DNA from: Prorocentrum cordatum | Lineage: Eukaryota; Sar; Dinophyceae; Prorocentrales; Prorocentraceae | DNA: 64,000 nucleotides | NCBI GenBank assembly: GCA_963575745.1 | Contig: CAUYUJ010000676.1 | Location: forward strand, 36,001 to 100,000 | Reading direction: 5' to 3' | Shown: positions 10,775 to 22,180 of the stretch, piece by piece | Position numbering within the stretch: the first letter of the stretch is position 1 | How the letters are laid out: the number at the start of each line of letters is the position of its first letter | Translations under genes and position numbers: made by a program | The notes under the pieces: model-generated | What the model was told of the DNA's origin: nothing | Databases searched by the model: none | The model's input: the letters and a program-made list of their open reading frames with translations, nothing else

Positions 10775-11000
10775 AGAATCCAGGATCGAACCGACACGCC
10801 GGATCGGCGGTCGACATGAATCGGATCGGCGGAGATCGGCAGCCGAGTCGGGAAAAGTCGAATCGGCGGACATCGGCACGCTAGGGTGCCTCCAGTGAGA
10901 AATCGGAAGCTGACTCGGAATCCCAAGCCGAACCGAATCGGAAGCGGAGGCCATCGAAGTCGCATCGAATCGAATCGGAGGCATCGCAAAGAGCCCTCGA
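10775..11000 (+). repeat. Degenerate ATCGG/AATCGG repeat
   Basis: Many AATCGG, GATCGGCGG and ATCGAATCG motifs at irregular spacing, sitting between two family 2 foldback elements. There is no coding signal. Confidence 0.6.
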
Positions 11001-11049
11001 AAGGCTGGAAGACTTCCGGGCCGTCTGACGACTTGCGCCCCCGCTCATT

Positions 11050-11162
11050 TCGATGGGCTACCATGCGTTGGAGGGGGAGGGGTCCTCCTCCTCCTCCTCC
11101 TCCTCCTCCTCCTCCTTCCCCCCTCCAGTTTATGGTGGTGGTGGTGGGAAACAAGCCCATCA
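11050..11162. mobile_element. Foldback element, family 2, copy 2 (shortened)
   Basis: The left arm TCGATGGGCT, with a shortened ..GTTGGAGGGGGAGG, pairs with the right arm CCCCCCTCCAG ... GGGAAACAAGCCCATCA. The CCACC part of the left arm seen in other copies is missing, so the left arm carries an internal deletion. The core is (TCC)n. Confidence 0.7.
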
Positions 11163-12239
11163 CAATTCCACCCCGGGCTGGCCGCCGACCAGACGCCAGG
11201 CCGGCCTCTGGGGCGGCGCCGCCAGGGGCGTGCGTGCAGCGCTATCCTGGGGCATCCGCGCGGACCTCCGACGGCGTTGGTGCTCCATCAGTTGATGTTG
11301 TGCAATGCTCCTCCTCCTCCTCCTCCTCCTCCTCCTCTTCCTCCGCCCTTCCTCCTCCCTCCTCCCTCTTCCGTCCTCCCTCTCCCTCCTCCCTCCTCCT
11401 CTCCCTCCCAGTCGTCCTGCACACCCTTCCTTCAAAATGACCCATCACTGTCGCCCCCCCCAGACGTTGGGTGCTGGCGGGCCCTTCGTTTCGCCTGAGA
11501 GTTCCCCGGCACAGATGATTCTAAAGCTTGACATGCACAGCAATTTCAAAACTGGAGGGCAGGTCGTTTTCAAACCGTCAGTCTCGGTTTCGCGCCGCGC
11601 GTAATTGTTGTACAAGTCTGCGGCAACTGCACCGATGAAGGGGATGTGTATAAACAATGGCGCTCTTCCACTAGACGTGTGCCAAAACTTCTCTCGCCTC
11701 AGCGCCGCACACACCCGTCTAAAAACTTGCAGCAGTCACAAGGGTTGTGGACTGTTCCTCTATCAGTGTGGGGGTACCTTCGTGCTCCTTCTCAACCGTG
11801 GGCGTTCTCTTGGGACGTTCCTGGACTTGCAGAAACCAGGGGCTTGAGCATCTGGTGCTGAAGCACAGACAGAAGGCGGCCCCTTTGCAAACTCGGGTCT
11901 TCGACGGATGCTCCCACGACGCTCACGCCCCGATGCGCACATCGGAAAAAATACACGGATGGGGCGCAGTGTTTCTCTCACGACGGGGGTATCGCTCGAC
12001 GACTCGATGGGTTGTGTGATCATGCGCTCGCGCGTTCCATCTTGCCCGCTGGAAGAACACGAAAAAAACAGCTCCTTTGCGCCACGGCACCCCCGCCTGC
12101 ATGGCAGGCCCGCAGGGGGTGCTGGCCTTTCAAAGAAGGTGCCTTTCTCGACGTGCAACGGACGGCTTGTGTGGACGTTTGAGGAGAGGGCCTGCGACGG
12201 GAGGGTGTATTGCACCATCTTTGGTGCATCTTGGATGGT
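11163..12239. repeat. Non-coding DNA with (TCC)n tract
   Basis: A TCC/CTC tract covers about 11305-11410. The remainder (11411-12239) is mixed sequence with overlapping unrecognised frames on both strands. Confidence 0.45.
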
Positions 12240-12372
12240 TTACTGTGGTCCTCCTTTTCCTCCTCCTTCTCCTCTTCTCTTCCTCCTCCTCCTCGTGCTC
12301 CTCCTCCTTCTAGTCCTCCTCCTCCCCCTCCTCCTCCCCTTTTCCTCCCCCTCTCCCGCTCCTGCCCCTGAG
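12240..12372 (+). repeat. (TCC)n/(CTC)n tract
   Basis: Imperfect TCC-rich microsatellite of about 130 bp. Confidence 0.8.
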
Positions 12373-13125
12373 GCGGCCTTGGACATGGACGCCGCCAGCA
12401 GCGCGATTCCAGGGGGCGGCAGCTCCACGAACGAGCGGTCCAGCAACAAGCGCATGTGAAGGTTCTGTAGTAGCACCTCTCGGGGAGAGGGGGACGTCCT
12501 CCTCGCCGTCGTCGTGCTCTTCTTCCTCCTCCTCCTCCTCCACCACCACGCCCTTCTCCAACTCGCTCCTCCCCTTCTCCGTTCTCTCATCCCCCTGCCT
12601 CCGCCTACTTCCTGGCGCGTCCTCATGGCGCACCGGGGTATATTGTGTCACGTCGTGCCTGTACATACTGTCGTGGACGACGGGGGTGAATGCCTCTGCA
12701 ACAGCCTGGATCCGAATGCCTAGGGCGGACCAAGCGTGCTGGAGTTTGGGGTGCAAAGCCGCCTCCGCCTGCCTGTTCCGCCTCGTCCATATCTTCCTCG
12801 TCCGCCTCTTTCTCCTCCGCTTCCGCCTCCTCCTTCCCCATCCCTGGACAAGGGGGAGCGTAAACACGAAAACGAATTCGATCATCCCCCTGAAAACGGA
12901 CATCCTTAACAATGAAATCTTCCAAAACCTTCACACGAGTAGCGTTCGGTCGGCGTCGATGGGTGAGAAGGGCGGAGCCAACCAGGCTCTCAAGCTCGCG
13001 ACTCATTGTGTCGCCGCCCTGGTTCCACTCGGGTGGGTGGGGATTTGGGTAAACAATTGAGGGGCGCGTCAACACTTCACGCAAAAGCTTGTGTAGAGAC
13101 AGGGAGAGAAGGAGAGACGAACACG
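12373..13125 (-). pseudogene. Possible decayed coding fragment, unrecognised
   Basis: On the minus strand three frames carry peptide stretches that look less like low complexity than their surroundings. They are a segment with VLEDFIVKDVRFQGDDRIRF near 12880-12940, one with AWSALGIRIQAVAEAF near 12690-12740, and one with LLLDRSFVELPPP near 12405-12450. They lie in different frames, joined across an acidic Glu tract from a (TCC)n repeat. Either frameshifts or introns would be needed to join them. I do not recognise the family, and the segment may simply be non-coding. Confidence 0.3.
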
Positions 13126-14062
13126 ACATGCGCAGACAATGCGAAGTGCCCTCTCAATCCCCCCACTTCCCTTTCATAACAACATGTTGTATGATGAGAA
13201 CGAGAAAGGTGGGAAATTGGAGGGGGAAGGAAAACAAAGGAGACAAAAACAAACGGACATGGGACGCGGGAGGATCAGGAGAACAAACACACGATCACGA
13301 TGACGTAGACTTGGTTTGGGCCGTTCTTCGGGATAGGTCACGAGGGGGACGAACGTCCACGGATGAGAGCCGGGATGAGACGGAGGGGGGGGCGTGATGG
13401 AAAAGCATCATGGAATGGCGTCGCGGCGCGCTCACCAGGGGCACGAGTCAAGACTTCCGAAGCTACATACTTCAAGCTTGCTCAAGCTCCTCGGGTGCGC
13501 TTCGAAATGCGGCGCAAAGCATTCGAAGGGGGCTCGGACGTCCCTCCGGCGTCCAGATCGGAGGTGCCCCTGGATCCAGGGACGCTCAAGATCAACAACG
13601 TCGGTGGGCTACTATCGGGTAGTAGGCGGGAACGACAAAAGTTACTCTCAGCTAACACATTGCGAGACCAGTCAATCACATCGGAGCGCCCGAAACCCAA
13701 ATTACGATATTCAACTCTGCATATCCTCGCTACGTGGTCTCCTGGGCAAGGCTCTGGCAAGTCTCATAATAATTCTGGCATCGGGGGAGGGCGAGCGGCC
13801 AGGCGGCGGGCACCAGGAGCCGCGGCGGCAGCAGCAGAGCTCGAGGAGCAAGAGGGCGCGAGGGAGGGTCCCAACCTAACTTCTTCGGATTCTTTTTCCG
13901 GATTTCTGCGCGCGGCCTCGGGCCTCGCTGATTCGCGACCCCGACCGCACGATTCCGAAACGGAACCTCGAACCGAGAGAACCTGTCGGACGCCAGGGGC
14001 CGCATCGGCGGGTCCTCTGCAACCTGTGAAGCTGACAGAGTAGCCCACGCCCGCACGGGTTG
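13126..14062. other. Non-coding stretch, nothing recognised
   Basis: Mixed to GC-rich DNA. Overlapping plus-strand frames of 90-226 codons exist, but none shows a recognisable domain or compositional sign of selection. Confidence 0.35.
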
Positions 14063-14225
14063 AGGCAATCGGAATATGCGAAGCAATCGCAGTCGGCGCC
14101 GCAACCGGAGTAGGCGCGGCAATCCCGGTCGGCTGGGCACCCAGAGCAGGCCCGGCAATCGAAGTAGGCGCAACAACCGGAGTAGGCCTCGCAATCGGAG
14201 GCCTGGCAATCGGAAAGGCGCCGCC
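14063..14225 (+). repeat. 18-bp degenerate tandem repeat
   Basis: About nine units of the form GGCGC(A/C)GCAACCGGAGTA, with variants such as GGCCTCGCAATCGGAG, at a spacing near 18 bp. The period is a multiple of three, so all frames stay open. Confidence 0.75.
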
Positions 14226-16299
14226 CTCGAGGCCCGCCCGCCCGCCATCTCGACGCTCAGTGCCCCGCCCGCTCTGTCGATCAACATCTGCATGACTCCC
14301 TCGCGGTGACCATCCGAAGGCGCGCCCCTATTCAAGGCTCCGCCGAGCTGCTTCGCGGAGTCGAGCAATTCTGCCCGAACGCCTGTCTCCCGCGCCTTCA
14401 GGCGCGCCTTCATCAGCATCCGACAGCGCGCGCGCGAGATGCGGCGGATCTCAGCGCGGAAGACTTCGATGGTGATGCAAGGGCCAGAAATGATTATCCT
14501 TCGCTGGTCGGCCTGTAGATTTTACTTTGCTGGCCCTCATGCCCAAATGATCGCTGATCGCGATGAGGCCGACATCTGCGCGACGCGACGCCAACTGTGC
14601 GAATCGACCGAGCTTGCGATTTGAAGGAGCGCCCAGCACGGCGTCGCACGACAATTGGACACCATCACCCGCCGCCTGCAGGAAACCCTTCAGGCGCCAA
14701 TGGCGCACTCTGGGCGGCCGGGGATTGCGGGGGGCTCCACGTCGGCCTGAACGCGCCGAGAAACGACCCTGGGCGCCCGGCGAAGCCCAGGTCCCCGATC
14801 CGTCGCCGAGACGCCCCCACGAGCTTCCTCAGGAGAGGCAGTGGGGGAACCCGAGGAAGAGCGCGACAGGCCCCGAGAGACGCCCGATACGCCCTAGAGC
14901 GAGCCCCCCGCAGGAGCACGCAAGGAACCGCTCGCATCCGCCCTGGACAAAGACGCAACCCAGACCCGCGTCCAGTGAAATGAAAAATGTTGCGGTTTGG
15001 GCCCACCCAAAACAACGACATCTTTCATTTCACCGATCCGGCCTGGCGGGGGTTCCAGGGGCAGACGCCGCGCGCGCCCTGATGCGGCGGGCGCGGCGCG
15101 CCGATCTGCGGCGCGGCGCGCGCAGTCCTGCGCCTCAGGCCTGCGGATATTAACAATGCACAAATTCGTTTGGGCATGACGATTCCCGTCGACATTGCCG
15201 GGCAGCCTTGAAATGCGCGCTGATTGAACGGGATCAAGCCGCGGCTATATAGGCACATGCGGCCTCAATGTCTGTTCGGGGGCCGCTCGAACCAACCGAA
15301 GGGCCGTTGCATCACGCATCGCGTCGCTTTCCATCAGGAAATGAAGCTGCATCTACAGCGCGTCGTCCTCGAAAGGCCCAGCTGCATCTTGCGATGGCCA
15401 CGATCGCTTGGCTTGCGCGCTGCAAGGAGGCAGCGGGCAGCGAAACGAAGAACGCGCCGTGTAACAATTCAATTAGGCGCCTGCGATCGAGAGCCCAAAC
15501 AACCAGTGAAATATAAATATTTCTGGTCCCGATGATGAAAGGACGATCGTCTCGAGTCAGTCTGAGAGCGCCTTGTAGTTCGCGGCCCCGCATCCGACGC
15601 CCTGCTGGATGATCGCCCTCGCTAGGGCGAGGGAGAGATGAGGGCGCGGGGCGCCGAGGTCGATCGGGCGCCGGCACCGCCTGCGGCTTCTTCAAAACTT
15701 CCGCGCGGTCATATCTGAGACTCTGCGCCCCCTGAACGCGAAATCGCCCAGTCAGCTCCGTCGCCTCGCAGACGGCGCGGGCCGCGTCGAGGCGGGCACG
15801 GGAGTCGATCGCCGCCCCTCTGTGCGCCACTGCCAGGCTGTTCTTCAGGATTGCCCTCGCGGTGATCGGGGACATGGCTTGGGCGAGCGAGATCGGCACG
15901 GCCTGCGCGCGTCGGCCCCTTCGTCCATCGTCGGCAACGCCGCCGCCGCGCCTGGGTGGGCCGCCTGAGACGGGCGGCCCTGCGCTGGCGCGGCGCCGCC
16001 TGCGATGGGCGCCGCCCCCTGTGCGGGGAGCTAGCCCCCTGCTCCGCCCCCGTCTGTCATTTCGCCGGGGGCGAGACCGCGCGCCGTCGCGCGGCTGCCG
16101 CCGCCGCCCGCCACTGCCCCGCCGCCCCCCACTTCGGGACCTGAGAGCCCTGAGAGCCTTTCCTCGCTGAGTCCTGTCTGCCGCGAAGGCCCTCGAGGGC
16201 GCGAGCGCGGAACGGGCAGAGGCGCGCAGTCGCGACGCACGCGCAGCCGCGGCTCGGCGAAAGATGAGAAGGGGCCCGCGCGCCTTGAGCGCGGTGGCA
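14226..16299. other. GC-rich stretch without a recognised gene
   Basis: Strongly GC-rich, with long overlapping frames on both strands; the largest, on the minus strand at 15312-16352, is Arg/Ala-rich. I recognise no domain. It could include the 3-prime part of the decayed retrotransposon described next, but I cannot show that. Confidence 0.35.
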
Positions 16300-18100
16300 C
16301 GCGGTCCACGAATCCAGGGGCGGCTGCCCCGATGTCCCCGCACATGGGGCACGGGGGGCGCCCGGGCTTCCGGGCGGCTGGGGCGCGAGGAGACTGGCCG
16401 CGCAAACGCCAGCCGCGACGATGCGCCGTCGGACAGTGACGACCGACTTGAACGCGCTCACGCAGTGCGGGCACGTTCCGATGATGAGTTGACGTGATGG
16501 GACTCTGCGTCGGCGCGATGGATGATGGCGCCGATGGGCAATGAGGCCCCCCATGCTGTAGTATAACGTCCAACACCTCCCGTTCTCACCATCCCCAGGT
16601 CGGTCATGCGCGAACTCCTCCGGGGCCGCTGCGGGCCCTTGAGGGGCTCCTCGGGGTCCGCAGGCACTGCGGACATCAGGAACTATCCTCAGCATGCACA
16701 CGTCGGTTCGGCAAAAGATAGACCCAGCCTCCGGACGCGGGAAGATGTCGCGAATCGAGCATGTCGCCCATATCTCACCCCTCCTCTAAGGGACCTGACT
16801 GCCTGCACATCCATCCCGAACTGGACCCCCCGCTGGGTTCGCCGTCTCGTCGACGGCGACTGCATCTGCGACGGCGGAGGGTTCGCGGAGCCGCTTCAGC
16901 ACCTCATCTTCCAAGGGGGACAGGTGGCGCGGCCCCTTCAGGAGCGTCAAGAATGAACTCGGGCTGTCGGGCCAGGGGCACGGCACGCGCAAAACCGATG
17001 ACGACCACGCCCAATCGGCGACGATCGAGTTTGCCATGGAGGTAGGTTTTGAGCCCCGAGAAGGCAGCGATGACGATGGCCCCCATTGAAGGCGAGGCGC
17101 GAACGGCGAATCGAGTGCGCGTCGTCTCATAGCCTCCCGAATCTCCTCCAAGTCGCCCTCGTGACCTCCGCCCTCCTCTTTATCTCCGCTCAGCGCCCTC
17201 CCGCACATTGCCCCGTTCCCCCGGGCGCGCGCCCTCGGCCGCCGCCGCCCCAGGAAGTGGGGCAGCTCCAATCAACAACGCACGAGTTGCAGCGTGGGCC
17301 CCATGGCCCGCCGTGACTGGGGCGCGATGTTATTTCTCCCGGGTCGGGGCAGAACGTTCCCTCCTATCTCGAGGTCCTCATCGAGAACTGCGTTGGAGCT
17401 GCGGACTCTCGTCCAAGCTTCCATCGGGCACGGCGCCAGCAGCGGCAACGTCTGATGAATGTCATCAGGGCAGTCTCGAATTGAAACGCCCACGGGGCGG
17501 GCTGGCATCGAGCGCGCCATGGTACTGGCCGCCCTGACGAGCGGGACTTCCCTCCCCCTGGGTCAACTTAGACCTGTATGGTGGGGGCCCCGCAATGCCC
17601 ATCTCGCCGCAATTCGACTGGGCGAAGAAAACTACAAACAGAAAGCTCGCGCGCAGTCCCATCTCCCATGCCCGGCCTGCGCTCAGTGCCTTGCCCCCCG
17701 CCCGATCTCCACCGCCGCCTCCGCGTGCCTCTGAAGGAAGAAGGTCGATCCTGCAGGCGGCGAATTATCTGCTCATCCGTCCTGTGAGCTCCCCGCGCGA
17801 CGTGGAGGGGAACGCATTCGACGTGTCTCCCTTCCGGGAAAGGTGCGATGTGCAATTTTGCGTTGAGCCTCCAGCTGTGAATCCCGGTGACGAGCTGAGC
17901 ATTCTGACGACGCCGGTGGGCCGCGCAGCCAATGGCACGCGGAGGGAGGGAAGGACGCTGGCTCAATAAGCCCCGACACCAGGCCTTCCCCAACGGACAG
18001 TGACAGTGGTCGGCCTCATGGCCATGGCGCCTCCCTGGAGGCTCCCCTTGGAAAGCTGGAAGGTGCAACGCCAGTGTCATCGATGCGGTGTCTTAGCTTT
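16300..18100 (-). pseudogene. Possible reverse-transcriptase/C-terminal part of decayed LINE
   Basis: This lies directly downstream (minus strand) of the readable endonuclease at 18985-19860 and so is where the RT and C-terminal region of a LINE should be. Weak supports are a peptide RDCPDDI near 17456-17482, reminiscent of the RT A/YADD box; a segment GLKTYLHGKLDRRRLG near 17000-17060; and two cysteine pairs, CPHC near 16470 and CPMC near 16345, like C-terminal zinc-finger remnants. The pieces are in different frames. RT homology is a guess from position. Confidence 0.3.
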
Positions 18101-18187
18101 CGCCTTAAATTGTATGAGTGCACGGCTAAAGCTATCTGTGAACGCTGGGCAACGAAGGCGCAATCGACTCTGAGCGCACGCGAGTGC

Positions 18188-18948
18188 CTATTCACCTAGA
18201 TGCTGTGCGCGCGGCCACACGCCTGTCCAGTCACCGGTCGCCTGCTGCAGCATCCAGTGCCGCAGCTCCTCCGAGCGGCTCTCCTGAACTAGGTCTAGCG
18301 TTCTAAACCAGTCGTCCCACGAAAGCGAAGCGGTGGCGCCGCTGAAATACTCCTGGCCCTCCTCCCCAATGCGCCTCAGGGACTCTAGCGACACTTCCAT
18401 CGGGTCCTCCTCCACGACAACATTGAAGCCTTCCCCCATCGCGGAAGCGGACTTGGTGTCGGTCCACTCGTCCATGCTGGGGTGGTAGGCCGGCAGCACG
18501 ATGTAAGTGCGCTGTCGGGGGCGCCTGCGTCTGCGGCCTATGGAGTAGATCAGGCGCCATGCACGGTGGTAATCATGGGCACCTTGATGTCGTTCAGCCG
18601 CCCCGAATAATGATCAACGTGCTCCAGGTCCAGCTGATGGTTAAGCTGTTTAGTGTCCTTCTCGAGCCGCCGCAGGTGCAATCGATCTTCTTGTGTGGCA
18701 AGCGAACCTGGCATTTTTCGTTTGTTCAATACCTCCGCGCGCTTCTGCATGTGAGTCTGAAGCGCCACTCTTTGGACCACTATGGTAGCCTCTGCGAGCG
18801 CCGCCTGCTGTATGTCATTCGCGAGGTCCTGCCACGCGTCCGATGGGTCCAACTTAGCTGCATTATGCTCCCAATTCCTCCGTGTCTCGATGGAAGCCCT
18901 CTCCAACGCTGTCATGATACCACCGCCGTCTCCTAGGTGTTGCAGCAA
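18188..18948 (-). pseudogene. LINE linker region between endonuclease and RT (decayed)
   Basis: Two minus-strand frames (18550-18948 and 18188-18499) encode a helical, charged segment with NWEHNAAKLDPSDAWQDLAN, then LEKDTKQLNHQLDLEHVDHY, then SWDDWFRTLDLVQ. Such Trp/Leu-rich helical linkers follow the endonuclease domain in non-LTR retrotransposon ORF2 proteins. They continue in order from the endonuclease remnant upstream. A frameshift separates the two parts near 18550. Recognition rests on context more than on motifs. Confidence 0.45.
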
Positions 18949-18984
18949 AGTTGCCAGATACTCACGATCCCATGCTGGTCCACC

Positions 18985-19860
18985 CGGACGGTCCTGGCCA
19001 GTCGGCGCCTGCAGCTGGGAATTCGCCTACCACAAGACGGGGGCGTGGTCTCTCGGCCTGGCGTCGGGGATGATCGGCAACTCCCGCATGCAACGCTTCA
19101 GAATACGGCAGGGTCCCGTCGCCTGTAACGCATCCGCTGGATCCAAGATGTGGTCGGGCGCACTTTGAGACTCCGCGCCATGATACGTGCCCGACGGGGA
19201 AGAAACTATCCACAACAATCAAGCCATCCATTTCGAGTATATGCCATATCTGCGCCGACAAACCACTCTCCTCTCCCATCGCATACGGGCCGACCTGGCG
19301 ACCGACCATCATGGAACGTAGTGTTCAGTCCCTGCCCAACCCGTCGCCGACCGAACTGGCAATTCGCGTCGAGCCCCACGACAACGAGCGACCTCTGACT
19401 AGCGAACTGGATACTCGAGTGCGTCCAAGACACGAGGCGCTTGCATGTGCTGCGCCAATGGTTCACCTTCATGTTGGACACCGGGGGGAAAAAAAAACCA
19501 CTCTCACCGAGATACCAACCGGCCAGAACGGATGCGAATGAGACCACATCTCCCCGCAAGGTCGCTCGGGGGATGGACGATCTCCACCACGTGGGATGAC
19601 CTCACCGCTCTCTTCTTCAAGAATGCCGCGCAACCCGAACTCTTATTGGTGTGCCCCCCTCTCTCCCACCAGAACTGATACACAACATGTGCCTGCGTGT
19701 GTAGAGTCGCCACTGCCTGTCTCAGCTCCTGACTCTGTGAAATCGCTGGGCTCACAACGATGTCAACGAAGCAGGGGTTCGATGAGATGTCCTCCGCTTT
19801 CCATGCGTCAAACATGTGCAGCGGACTATGGAGCACTAAACTCAGAAGTGTGCCCAACAT
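18985..19860 (-). pseudogene. Non-LTR retrotransposon endonuclease domain (EEP fold), decayed
   Basis: Successive minus-strand frames give the core of an endonuclease/exonuclease/phosphatase domain as found in LINE ORF2 proteins. An N-terminal part near 19560-19680 carries SSGCAAFLKKR and DLAGRCGLIRIRSG. A middle part near 19340-19500 carries VVVGLDANCQFG, matching the family GDFNA-type metal-binding box. A C-terminal part near 19000-19170 carries DHILDP and RPRDHAPVLWEF, matching the SDH-type catalytic histidine box. At least two frame changes separate these blocks, so the copy is inactive. LINE endonucleases nick target DNA to prime reverse transcription. Confidence 0.65.
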
Positions 19861-20677
19861 AGTCGCATGAAAAAAAGTGTGAGTGTGCGATTGGGGATAA
19901 GCCCCCCCCAGGCTCCTGGGCGGAAGGGAGAATCCGCGGGCGGCGCGGGGGTTGGCCCTGCGGCCACGAGGCCTGATGGAAGAGGGCTGGGATGGAGGAG
20001 GAACGGTGATGGCAGACAGGAGTGACGGACCAGGGGGTGAGGGCGAGTCAATACACAGGAGGACGATTACTGGGATTGCCGCTTCCGACGGGCAGGAGGA
20101 GGCGGGAAGGGTGGGGGGAGGGGGGGGAGAATGTGAGGACGAAGATGGGGCGGATGATGACGACGACGACGACGTGCACTAAGAGAACAACGAGGTGGGG
20201 AAGGGAGAAGGAGTGGAGGTGGATCGGGAGTATGGAGAGGGGGCAGCTCAAGAGGAGCAAAAACACAATGACAGAGGAAGATAAAGACAATACTGAGGTT
20301 GATGCAGCGACGGAGAACGACCGAGACGATGATGCTAGGACGGGGACGCAGACGATGGAAAGGAGCAGGATGATGTCGCTGGCCGTATAGCGTGAGCACA
20401 ACAGCAAGACAACACGGCGAATGACAACGACGATTATGACGAGGAGCACGTGGAGTATCAGGATGGCGAGGAGGATGAAGAGGTGAAAGAAGATGGCTGC
20501 GATGAGAATGCAGCTGGCGACGAGTCTTGAGGAGAAAGAAGCACCCTCTGACGACGGCGATGACGTTGACGACGACCTTCTCGACTTCCTTTTTCCTCGC
20601 CCTCCATTGCCGTCGCCAGCGGCGACAAAGGAGGAGGACAAGAAATCAAAATCGGAACCGGCATCGCATGGGCAAAC
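19861..20677. repeat. GAC/ACG-rich degenerate repeat and non-coding DNA
   Basis: From about 20140 to 20580 the plus strand is rich in GATGACGACGACG-type motifs, which generate Asp/Thr- or Ser/Val-rich frames on the two strands. No gene is recognised. Confidence 0.5.
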
Positions 20678-20828
20678 CAAACGATATTTATACTGCTACT
20701 CCCTGGATCTCTGCCAGGATACTTTCTGACTAGAACTTCGAGGTGAATCCAGCGGTTGCGACGGGGTCCTCCCAGGAGGCCCAGGAAGGCAAGAAAAGAA
20801 AGGAGGGGTATTGGCATCGGTACCTTTC
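20678..20828. mobile_element. Inverted-repeat element, family 3, copy 2
   Basis: The right end GGCATCGGTACCTTT and a diverged left end AACGATATTTATACTGC flank the family interior block CTTCGAGGTGAATCCAGCGG. It is collinear with the copies at 8614 and 51512. The ends are more decayed than in the 51512 copy. Confidence 0.55.
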
Positions 20829-21124
20829 GTCCTCTGATTGCCTCTTCGATAGACGACATGATGGTGCATCTTTGAGGGACCTCGTCCGTCTCACTGCGCT
20901 GTCCATTCGTGTCGCATCCACGTCGAATCGATATCGAACGCGCCAAATCCGTGTCGGATCCGTGTCGGGTAAACGCTGAATTCGCGTGGAATCTGGTCGA
21001 GAACGAGACGAGACTGCCAGTCACCATGCAGCAGTGGTAGCCTGAAGTTGGAGGCGGCCGGGAGGTCTGAACTGCACGGGCCCCGAGAAAATCTGAAGGG
21101 GGCTAATGGCAAATCCGCTGATAA
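20829..21124. other. Non-coding spacer with degenerate TCG repeats
   Basis: TCGAATCGATATCG and GTGTCGGATCCGTGTCGG motifs lie at 20915-20970. Nothing else is recognised. Confidence 0.4.
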
Positions 21125-21320
21125 TTAGTCCCCGGACCCCTCCTGGGGCACATCTGTAATGTGTCACCCTTGTTTCTAACCATCCTGGGGCCCGAAAGCC
21201 GCCCCCGGAGACCGAGAAAGGCAACAAAAACTAACCCACCGAACCCAAAACCTCGAATCTCCCCCCCCCCCCCCCTCCTGCTGGCCGGAACCAGCGCTGG
21301 GCCACCTGAGACCCTCGGCA
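21125..21320 (+). repeat. Dispersed repeat family 5, copy 3
   Basis: Collinear with 1919 and 7371: CTCCTGGGGCACATCTG, a TGTCACCC block, then a long C run (about 21261-21275) followed by CTGCTGGCC and GAACCAGCGCTGGGCCACCT. Confidence 0.65.
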
Positions 21321-21569
21321 GGCTCTCAACAGGAAAGGCCCCCCCGAAGATGCGAAGGAATCGACGAGGTCAGCAATCTCCACTCTGGGAGACGTAAAAC
21401 TCGGGTTCGGGGGACTCGGGCTGGCCTGGCGGGGCCCATTGTGAAAATGACGAGGCCCAATCTGAAACTTGACGCGATCTCCAGCTGCAGACATCCCGCG
21501 AAAGCTGGACCGTCAAAAATCCAGGGCGCGCTCGTCAAATAACGCCGGCAATCCCGACACCCGGCGTAC

Positions 21570-21737
21570 TCTTAGGTCGGGCATGTCCTGCTACAGGCGG
21601 ACTCGGAGAAGAGAACCTGAAAACAATCAAACAATGTTCAAACATGATCAAACCTAATGTAAAAATTGCCCACACGATTGTTTGATTATTCTTGGACATC
21701 CCTCCTCCCTTCTGTAGAGAGACATGCCCGACTCAAA
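21570..21737. mobile_element. Short inverted-repeat element, family 1, copy 2
   Basis: The left end TCTTAGGTCGGGCATGTCC with CTACAGG pairs with the right end TGTAGAGAGACATGCCCGAC. The element is 168 bp with an AT-rich, non-coding interior. CGTAC occurs on both sides (21565-21569 and 21738-21742), a candidate 5-bp target-site duplication. This is the best preserved pair of ends in the family. Confidence 0.8.
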
Positions 21738-21796
21738 CGTACCCGAATTTTACGATTCTCGGGGGCGCAAAACATGGCTTAGCGATCCGTGATTCT

Positions 21797-21951
21797 GGCA
21801 CGCGGTCGCCACATCCATGGATCGGGGGAGGTGCCCTGCCCAAAATGCGGCCCGTGCCGCCTCGCTCGGCGGCGGAAAATCGCGGCTTCCCATGGAAACG
21901 GGACCCGTCGCTAATCCGCGCCCCCTTGACCCGTGTTTGCGATCGCCTGAG
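21797..21951 (+). repeat. Dispersed repeat family 4, copy 2
   Basis: Highly similar to 8967-9123, including CGCGGTCGCC, GGGGGAGGTGCCCT, CCCATGGAAACGGGACCCGT and GTTTGCGATCGCCTGA. It lies 60 bp beyond the family 1 element. Confidence 0.75.
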
Positions 21952-22180
21952 TTTCCCCGATCCACGGGCGCGAGCTTGACACGACGAACTCATCGCGGCG
22001 GACGCCCCCGGCGGGGCACCTCGTGCGCGCTCCCGACCGCGGTGAACACGTCGATCGCCTCGGCGGAGGGCCGCTGCTCCCAGAAGGGAGCGCCGCCGAG
22101 CGGAGAGGGGTGGCGGCCGTCTCGGGGACAGGCATTGTGTCCATGTCCATGGGCAGGGAAACCCAGAATCGAATCGATCA

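Noticed and set aside
15312-16352. A 346-codon minus-strand Arg/Ala-rich frame
   Set aside because: In DNA this GC-rich such frames are expected by chance. No motif is recognised, and frames overlap on the other strand.
20048-20680. A 210-codon minus-strand Ser/Val/Leu frame resembling a membrane protein
   Set aside because: It arises from GAC/ACG degenerate repeats read in antisense; hydrophobicity follows from the repeat.
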